Below are positions 43,484-49,418 of a stretch of 49,418 bases of DNA, one piece after another. The stretch comes from Verrucomicrobiales bacterium. Lineage in GTDB: Bacteria > Verrucomicrobiota > Verrucomicrobiia > Limisphaerales > UBA11320. Below the pieces are notes generated by a model. It made no database searches, had not been told where the DNA came from, and saw only the letters and a program-made list of their open reading frames with translations. Within the stretch, counting starts at the first letter, position 1. Every line of letters begins with the position of its first letter. The DNA lies in NCBI GenBank assembly GCA_016793885.1, contig JAEUHE010000045.1:1-49418 (forward strand), given 5' to 3'. Both the position numbers and the translations under genes were made by a program.

Positions 43484-46444
43484 TCAGTTCGGCTTCTTTT
43501 TGAACAGGTTCAGCGGGTTGAGGTTGGAAGGCTGCGCATTGGTTCCGCTCGGGGTGTTGGTGCCGGCAGACTTACGTCCGCCCAGGAGATTCCCCAAGCC
43601 ATCGCCGAGGTTGTTGACTGCATTGCCCACCCCTTGGATGACATTCGCTGGGGCTCCGCCTAGAAGCCCGGTGGCGGCGCGAGCTGTGAGCTGCAGGATC
43701 TGCATCTTGTCAGTCTTCGTCTCCATCTTGCCCAGAGTTCCACTGAGGGCCGCGAATTGAGGCAAGGCGACATAGGCCGCATTGGTTGGCGTGTCAGAAT
43801 TCATGAGATTGGCCTTTTGGGCCACGCCGCGGGCCAGGGAGATATGCAGGGGTATTTGGACCGGAGAAAGATCGGTGATGTCGGCGATCTCAACGCCCCC
43901 GGAGGCCTGGGCCTGGAAGGCGGCCCCTTGCACGATTGCCTGTTCGAGCGTGATCCGACCTTTGGCTGCTTTTGCACCCAGCTCGATGTGTTGAATCGGG
44001 GAGCGGGTGATTTCTGGGATATTGAGCAAGGAAGCAATGAGATTGAGATCCAAGGGAAGAAACCAAAGTGTATGGCTGCCTTTCAGGACGTGGATGTTCG
44101 CGTTGGTGATGTTCGCGCTGATCTGCGCCGCGAGGTTTTGGCGAAGTTGTGTTCCGGTCACCCCGGCACCCTTGATTTGTGCGTTGGCGACCAGGTTGCC
44201 ATTCACCTGACCGCGCAGGTCGGGCGAGAAAGTGTTGACGAGGGGCTCGAGTGGCAATCCCTCCACCTGGCAGCTCAGATCGTAGCTCGTGCCTTTGATG
44301 CCCTGATCTAGATCTACCGAGATCCGGACCGGAGCGCCGTTCAGGGCACATTGAAGGCCGTTGAGCTTGATCCGACCACCGTCGATAAGCAGCGAGCCTT
44401 TGGCGCCGGCCAGGGTAATCTCGCCGAGAAACACCTTGGCGAGATTCAGCTCCACGGTGAGCGGTTTGAACGGAAGGATCGAGGGCTCCGGTTCCACTCG
44501 AGGCAGGCCCGAGCTAGCGGTTTCGGGCGGGGTCGGCTTCACGGCCGCCGGATCGGTCATGGCCTCATAGAGCGGCGTGAGATCCAAGGTGGTCGATTGG
44601 AGGGTGAACGTTCCTTTTTGAGCGTTCGGTGAACTGGAGTCCAAGCGCCCTTGAACCAGCAACTCGTTGGTCGCAGCGTTGGTCGTGGCGGGAAATCCGA
44701 GGGCAAGTCGCTTTAGCTCCAGCACTGATGAGGGCGAGAGGCTGCCTTCAGCGGCGAGGGACATCTGTCCGGGTTTGGTTCCGCCCGAACCGAGGAGGCG
44801 TCGAGCGAACCACTCGGTCGTGGCCTTGGCCGAGAAGTCTCCCTTGGCGTTATCCCAACTGGCCGTGGCGTTCACGGACATTGCTGGCTTTCCGGCCTGC
44901 GTGAGCTGGACGTTGAGTTGATCGACAACCAACCGCTGAAAGTCAGAGAGCTGAGCTTTGATCTGCAGCTGGAGATCGCCTTGCCGAAAGCCGTTGGTTC
45001 CCAAGGTGAGAGAGAGATCTTGGATCCCGGTCTGGGTGTCTACCCGCAGGACTTTACCTCCGTTCTGAGCAGCTATAGCCGCTTTGGAGGTCAGACGTCC
45101 GGAGCTGATGGCCTCGCCTAAAAACGCTCCCCAGTCGGACAGGTTGAGGTCGGTGATGGACACCTGCCACGTGGCGTCTCCGGCGCTTGCGGCGGCGGTC
45201 GAACCCCAGGCCAAAGCCATCGGCGACGTCAGATCTCCGGCGATCAACGCTCGCCCATTCTGTTGACCTTGCAGCCGGAGCGAGGAGATAGTGGCGCTTT
45301 GAGCTGCCCGGTCGGCGGCCACCCCGAAGACCAAATTCAGATCCATGGGTGGCGTGGTGCGGCCTTGCTGGGTGGCGCTGAAACGGTTGACTCCGACGCT
45401 GCCGGAGGCCTGGAAGGCTTGGCCACCTTTGGAGATGTCGAGATCGGATTGAGCGGTGAGGGTCGTGTTGCCCCAATCCAAACCGCTTCCGGCGGTGAGG
45501 GAGCCGAGCAACTGACGATCGATTCCTGCGACTTGGAGCTTCAGCTTGCCTTCCTGTTTGGCGGCATTGAACGGCCCGGCGAGGGTCGCTGAACCCAGCG
45601 ATTTACCCCCCTGCTCGAATCGCAGCGCCACTTGCTTGACCTCTGTCGCCGTGACATCCATTTCCAGGGCGGTAGACAAGCCGTTCAGGTTGGCGAACTG
45701 TCCGCTTGCTTGCGCGATCGCAGCACGCACTGCCCCTTTGAGCAGTTGGGGGAAGGAAGCCTCATCCAGCGTCAGTTCGAGCTGAGATTGAACCTTGCCG
45801 CTCCAGGCTCCGTTGGTGCCCCCGTCCAGCTTGAGATCCGACGAAAAATCCAGCCGCCCCGGCTGGCCTGTGACCAGCGGATCAATCTTGAGGGACAGGC
45901 CGGTGGCAGTGATCGATTGTGATGGGCCTTTGGTCGCCGGAGCGACGTGGCGGAAGGAGCCGTTATTGACCGAGAGTTGATGAATATTGAGCTTCATCGC
46001 CGGCTTCGATTCGGCAGTCGGCTTTGCCGGGGTGGGATCGTTCAACAGCGGAGCCAGGTTATCCTTGCCGTCGGCCGTGGGAACGATCTGGATGGTCGGA
46101 GATTCCACGCGCACTTCGTGAAGGGTCAATTTGCCACCCAAGATATCCATGAGGCTGTATCGTGCCTGGATTTCGGTGGCGGTCAGCAGGGGTATTTCAC
46201 CTTGCGTCAACACCTTGAGCCCTTTGATGGAGACGGAAGAAAAAGGGCTTAGCGAGATGTCGTCCGCCGTAATGGTGGCGTTCATGGACGTTCCAACGCG
46301 GGGCAGGATCACGCTCTTGATGAAGGCACCGCTGGTCCCGACGAAGTAAGCCACGATGAGGAGCACGATCAGTACGCCGGCACCTAAACCCAATCGTCTC
46401 ACGACGTTGCTTTGCTTCGGAACTGTCTTTGAGGAATCAGCCAT
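43484..46444 (-). CDS. AsmA-like inner-membrane-anchored protein
   Basis: The product has 986 residues. A single N-terminal membrane segment (about 18-42) anchors a long beta-rich periplasmic region. The N-terminal part after the anchor and the repeated beta pattern in the last third (for example GRIKLNGLQCALNG and QAQASGGVEIADI) match the AsmA/TamB-like superfamily, which moves or organises lipids and outer-membrane components. The tail is low complexity, rich in Gly, Asn and Ser, and ends in a Lys-rich stretch. A specific cargo cannot be inferred. It stands alone on the minus strand, downstream of the Ppx/GppA gene. Confidence 0.85.
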   Translation of the reverse strand: MADSSKTVPKQSNVVRRLGLGAGVLIVLLIVAYFVGTSGAFIKSVILPRVGTSMNATITADDISLSPFSSVSIKGLKVLTQGEIPLLTATEIQARYSLMDILGGKLTLHEVRVESPTIQIVPTADGKDNLAPLLNDPTPAKPTAESKPAMKLNIHQLSVNNGSFRHVAPATKGPSQSITATGLSLKIDPLVTGQPGRLDFSSDLKLDGGTNGAWSGKVQSQLELTLDEASFPQLLKGAVRAAIAQASGQFANLNGLSTALEMDVTATEVKQVALRFEQGGKSLGSATLAGPFNAAKQEGKLKLQVAGIDRQLLGSLTAGSGLDWGNTTLTAQSDLDISKGGQAFQASGSVGVNRFSATQQGRTTPPMDLNLVFGVAADRAAQSATISSLRLQGQQNGRALIAGDLTSPMALAWGSTAAASAGDATWQVSITDLNLSDWGAFLGEAISSGRLTSKAAIAAQNGGKVLRVDTQTGIQDLSLTLGTNGFRQGDLQLQIKAQLSDFQRLVVDQLNVQLTQAGKPAMSVNATASWDNAKGDFSAKATTEWFARRLLGSGGTKPGQMSLAAEGSLSPSSVLELKRLALGFPATTNAATNELLVQGRLDSSSPNAQKGTFTLQSTTLDLTPLYEAMTDPAAVKPTPPETASSGLPRVEPEPSILPFKPLTVELNLAKVFLGEITLAGAKGSLLIDGGRIKLNGLQCALNGAPVRISVDLDQGIKGTSYDLSCQVEGLPLEPLVNTFSPDLRGQVNGNLVANAQIKGAGVTGTQLRQNLAAQISANITNANIHVLKGSHTLWFLPLDLNLIASLLNIPEITRSPIQHIELGAKAAKGRITLEQAIVQGAAFQAQASGGVEIADITDLSPVQIPLHISLARGVAQKANLMNSDTPTNAAYVALPQFAALSGTLGKMETKTDKMQILQLTARAATGLLGGAPANVIQGVGNAVNNLGDGLGNLLGGRKSAGTNTPSGTNAQPSNLNPLNLFKKKPN

Positions 46445-46603
46445 AAAAGTCGCTTCTGTTAGATTCCTTCTCGCGACGCCACGCCTAGTGATGCTCGAGA
46501 CGAACCAATCCCTAAAGTGGGGTTTAAGGCTGGGATGTCAACCGGATCCGGGCACTTTGGCGTTTGGATAGCCTATTTGCCGGAGCTGGCGAAGGGCTGT
46601 GTT

Positions 46604-47608
46604 TCAGCGCATCAGGAGTCCCCCGAAGCGAATGCCACGGGTGCTGATGGTAAGCTCGTCGAATCCCAGTTGTTCCATGACGCCCTCGTAGATGGCGGCA
46701 CCGGTGAGAATGACATCCGCTCGCTTTTTCGGCAGGCCGATGATGCGGCGGCGATCGTTAAAGGAGAGCGACCAGAGGCGCTCGACCAGGGAATGGATGT
46801 CGGTGCGCTTGAGCACCGCCCCTTCGAGTCGATCGCGCTCGAAGCTCTCGAGTTGGTAGATAATCCGGCCCATGATGGTGGAGGCGCCTCCCGTCCCGAT
46901 CAGGCGGCACGGTGTGGTGGAGGAGCGAAGCGCACGACCGACATCGGGGACAATCCGTTCGCTAATGAACGAGCGGATGGTGTTGCGGCATGCCTGCAAC
47001 TCCCCCGGGAGCGGAGGATCCGCCGGGTGCAGTTGCTCCAGCAGGCGCACGCTCCCCATGTGGAAGCTCTCCTGGAATTGTTTGCGCGGGCCTTCGCCCA
47101 GGATGAATTCGGAACTGCCTCCGCCCACATCCAGGATAAGCAGTCGTCCGCCTGCGATGGCGGGGTCGGTCGTGACACCCTGATACACCCATTCCGCCTC
47201 TTGGTCGCCGGAAATCACCTCCACAACCAACCCGGACAGACGTTGCACAGCCTCGAGTAGTTCGGCCTGGTTTTGGGCATCGCGGGCGGCACTCGTGGCG
47301 ATGACTTTCAGGGATTCCACCCGCAGTTCCTCAGCGATCTTTTTAAAGTGGAGAACGGCATCAGCGGTGTCTTGGATGGCTTCGGGGAGCAGTCGGTGGG
47401 TCTCGTAAAACCCGCGGCCGAGCCGAGTTTGCTCGCTCACCTCGTGAACCGGGCGCACGCAGTGACCGTTTACCTCCGCCACCAGCAACTTCACAGAGTT
47501 GGTGCCGATGTCGATCAGGCCCCGTAGAGTGCCTACGGACGGTATGGTTCCGGTCGGGTTCAAGCGATTGTCGCAGCCATCAAACCGGAGCGGGACCTCC
47601 AAGGTCAA
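46604..47608 (-). CDS. Ppx/GppA-family phosphatase
   Basis: The family hydrolyses polyphosphate or pppGpp using an actin-like ATPase fold. The frame is 334 residues, the short type containing only the catalytic domains. Visible motifs are IDIGTNS (32-38), SGDQEAEW near 133, LDVGGGSSE near 157 and GTGGASTI near 235. Ppx and GppA cannot be told apart here. The start is uncertain: the frame begins with TTG at 47608, further TTG codons follow (for example at 47563), and there is no ATG or GTG before the first motif. The Tmk-like pair lies 110 bases upstream. Confidence 0.88.
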   Translation of the reverse strand: MTLEVPLRFDGCDNRLNPTGTIPSVGTLRGLIDIGTNSVKLLVAEVNGHCVRPVHEVSEQTRLGRGFYETHRLLPEAIQDTADAVLHFKKIAEELRVESLKVIATSAARDAQNQAELLEAVQRLSGLVVEVISGDQEAEWVYQGVTTDPAIAGGRLLILDVGGGSSEFILGEGPRKQFQESFHMGSVRLLEQLHPADPPLPGELQACRNTIRSFISERIVPDVGRALRSSTTPCRLIGTGGASTIMGRIIYQLESFERDRLEGAVLKRTDIHSLVERLWSLSFNDRRRIIGLPKKRADVILTGAAIYEGVMEQLGFDELTISTRGIRFGGLLMR

Positions 47609-47718
47609 GAGCCGGGATGTGACATTACCGTAACATGAGTTGCAAGGGTGCGTTTTGATCGTTCAGCTGCAGCGCTTTCCGCCCGTGGAGACACCCCGTT
47701 GACTCTGGATTTCTGCCC

Positions 47719-48474
47719 CTAGTCGCCGGCCAACACTTCTTCGGTCTTCTTGCGCAGATCCGCGTTGATATCATCCGCCGATCGATTGCCATCGACGATG
47801 GTAAAGCCGTAGATCTTGTGCAGGCGGCGGAATTCGCGTTCCACGAGCGCCTGGTATTTCAGGAAGCTGTCGAACATCTCGCGGGATAGGCCCAGGTCCA
47901 TGCCGCTTTCCCAGTAATCCAGAGCGAAGTCCTTGGCGAAATTTCGCTGGAGTCGTTCCTCGGGCGAAACATCCAGATAGAAGACGGCATCGGGTATGAG
48001 CGCCACTCCGTAGAGATTCTGGAGCCAGTCCAGATCGCTGCCACGAACCAGGTCCCGGGCCATGAGGGTATAAATATAGCGATCAGCCAGCACCATCCGG
48101 CCGGCCTTTAGTCCGGGGAAAATGACGTTCTCGAGCTGATCCGCGAAGTCAGTCGCGTAGAACAAGCTCATGGTGGTATGGCTTAGAGTATTGCCATTTT
48201 GGGCGATGTTGAGCTCCTCGCTGACGAGCGTGGATCGCTTCAAGCCCATTTGAGTGGTGGCGTGACCGCTGCTCTCGAGCCACTCGACCAACTTTTGGAT
48301 CTGCGTAGATCGGCCGGAACCGTCGCAGCCTTCAACCACAATCAGTTTGCCGCGGAGCTTGTTGGGATCGACGCCCGGGATCCCGTGGCCGAAGAACCGT
48401 CGGCTGCTCGGTTTGGGCACGAGAATTCGGGGAAAGGCGAAGAGCTTTGGCTTCTTGGTTTTACGCGGGCTCAT
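47719..48474 (-). CDS. Thymidylate-kinase-like protein, Walker A Lys replaced by Arg
   Basis: The product has 251 residues. After a basic N-terminal extension (about 1-42), a thymidylate-kinase fold has the P-loop EGCDGSGRST with Arg where Lys is normal; the codon is CGA, so this is not a reading error from the translation. The DRY motif is present (ADRYIYT), but it is followed by LMARDLVRG where typical dTMP kinases have a S..AYQG pattern. The protein is a paralogue of the next gene upstream, which ends 3 bases before its start. Catalytic activity is therefore doubtful; it could be a regulatory or altered-substrate relative. Confidence 0.85.
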   Translation of the reverse strand: MSPRKTKKPKLFAFPRILVPKPSSRRFFGHGIPGVDPNKLRGKLIVVEGCDGSGRSTQIQKLVEWLESSGHATTQMGLKRSTLVSEELNIAQNGNTLSHTTMSLFYATDFADQLENVIFPGLKAGRMVLADRYIYTLMARDLVRGSDLDWLQNLYGVALIPDAVFYLDVSPEERLQRNFAKDFALDYWESGMDLGLSREMFDSFLKYQALVEREFRRLHKIYGFTIVDGNRSADDINADLRKKTEEVLAGD

Positions 48475-48477
48475 GGC

Positions 48478-49341
48478 TCAAGCGGGCTTGGGAAATTTGA
48501 CGGAGATTTCACGGCGGAAATCTTGCAGTTGGATACGGTTGGAAATCAGATCCCGAACCACGTTTTGCTGAACCTCGATCGGTTGGTTTGCATCGATGAT
48601 CTGGAATTTAAACTCGGTGCTCATGGCCAGATAGCGTTCCAGGATGCGACCCTGGAAGATCCGAAAACTTTCGTAGGGATCGTTGGAGAGCCGTAGATCC
48701 ATGCCTGCCTCGAAGTATTTGAGCTGCGGCCGGCCTTCAAGAATACGGTTGAGGGACGTTTCCAGCTCGGCCCGGAAGAAGAAGGTCAGGTCCGGAAGCG
48801 CTGCGAAGTCGTAGATGCCCCGCACCCAGATGGGCGGACAGCCGCGCACCGTGTCGCGGGCGAAGGCGGTGAAGATATAGCGGTCGCACAGCACCAGGTA
48901 GCCGGCGCGGAGCAGGGGCACCAGCTGCCGCTCATAGCGATCCGCGAAATCGGTCGCGTGGATCAGACTGAAGGTGGTAGGGGAGAGCAGTTCCCGCTTT
49001 TTGGCCTTGCTGGTAGCCGACTTGACCAGCTCCGAGGAATTCCACTCGCTGAAGAAGACTTTGAGGCCTTCCTGCTCCAACCAGCGTTTGAGTAGATAGA
49101 TTTGGGTGGATTTGCCGGATCCATCCAACCCTTCGACTGCGATCAAGCGTCCCGGGAATCCGAGTTGAGCGAACGTTTTTGTCATTTGTCGAGTGGCACG
49201 TGCCTTGGTCGAGCGCGACTTCGTGCCCGTTTCCGAATCGGGCACCCCTAAAGCACGGCCTGGCTTCAAGCTCAAGGGAGCGCGCTGGGCGCTAACCCGG
49301 GGCGCAGCCTCTGGACCGCCAAGAGGAAATGCCGGTTGCAT
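48478..49341 (-). CDS. Thymidylate-kinase-like protein, intact P-loop
   Basis: The product has 287 residues if started at the ATG at 49341; the open frame begins at a GTG at 49347, and another in-frame ATG lies at 49185. The first 50 or so residues are low complexity and may not be translated. The P-loop EGLDGSGKST is intact, and CDRYIFTAFARDTVRG follows the same TxxARDxVRG pattern as its neighbour. Both differ from classic dTMP kinase at this nucleoside-binding segment, so a different nucleotide or a special role is possible. It is the first gene of the pair on the minus strand. Confidence 0.85.
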   Translation of the reverse strand: MQPAFPLGGPEAAPRVSAQRAPLSLKPGRALGVPDSETGTKSRSTKARATRQMTKTFAQLGFPGRLIAVEGLDGSGKSTQIYLLKRWLEQEGLKVFFSEWNSSELVKSATSKAKKRELLSPTTFSLIHATDFADRYERQLVPLLRAGYLVLCDRYIFTAFARDTVRGCPPIWVRGIYDFAALPDLTFFFRAELETSLNRILEGRPQLKYFEAGMDLRLSNDPYESFRIFQGRILERYLAMSTEFKFQIIDANQPIEVQQNVVRDLISNRIQLQDFRREISVKFPKPA

Positions 49342-49418
49342 CGTCACGGCCTAAGCTAGATCGGCATTCTGGGATGACAATGAATTTCCGAGGGGGGCGT
49401 GAGGGGTTGTGATTAAAT

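Overview
The window reads as chromosomal DNA from a high-GC member of the PVC superphylum, most likely a verrucomicrobium of the Pedosphaera/Limisphaerales kind. The main reasons are the families present: a DUF1549/DUF1553 protein paired with a Tat-exported DUF1501 protein, a DUF1587/1592/1588/1585 planctomycete-type cytochrome, a DUF3500 protein, a GSII-type glutamine synthetase and a large Lamin-tail/LamG/CotH exported protein. This taxonomic call is an inference from gene families. I saw no rRNA, tRNA, CRISPR array, prophage or intact insertion sequence.

Layout. 1-5879: a foldback repeat, then a giant secreted LTD/LamG/CotH protein. 5882-8648 (minus): a hybrid histidine kinase followed closely by uracil-DNA glycosylase. 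8649-9124: a hairpin terminator, a transposase remnant and a foldback repeat. 9121-13247 (minus): the DUF1501 and DUF1549/1553 pair. 13589-17572 (minus): a double-domain esterase-like protein and an MgtC/DUF4010 membrane protein, separated by the second copy of the first foldback. 18416-20359: a secreted six-hairpin-glycosidase-like protein. 20412-23228 (minus): an EF-hand protein, DUF3500 and glutamine synthetase with a clear terminator. 23498-24775: a very small kinase-like protein and a PP2C phosphatase. 24782-29962: an enolase-superfamily enzyme, a small lipoprotein, an NHL propeller and the multi-DUF cytochrome. 30656-34327: guaA and mutL. 34349-36544 (minus): a solitary CheA. 36734-38840: an overlapping dgcA-dgcN pair, predicted to use D-glutamate. 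39096-43251 (minus): a lipoprotein amidase, pgi, an aldo/keto reductase and a LEA14-like lipoprotein. 43484-49341 (minus): an AsmA-like protein, a Ppx/GppA phosphatase and two tandem thymidylate-kinase-like proteins.

The least expected feature lies between the genes. Several of the longer gaps hold long inverted (foldback) repeats, in at least six sequence types. Type A occurs twice (1-251 and 16024-16281), and its arms show compensatory base changes. Type D occurs once whole (43341-43466) and once as a half copy (17984-18023). A separate array of five exact GAGGYCTGTCCC 12-mers lies upstream of guaA. These may be non-autonomous mobile elements or structured extragenic repeats.

Among the proteins, the items most worth following are: the minimal kinase/PP2C pair; the esterase whose first domain has lost its nucleophile; the Lamin-tail domain split by a LamG-bearing insertion; the tandem Tmk-like proteins, one with Walker A Lys replaced by Arg; and the dgcA-dgcN pair next to a peptidoglycan amidase.
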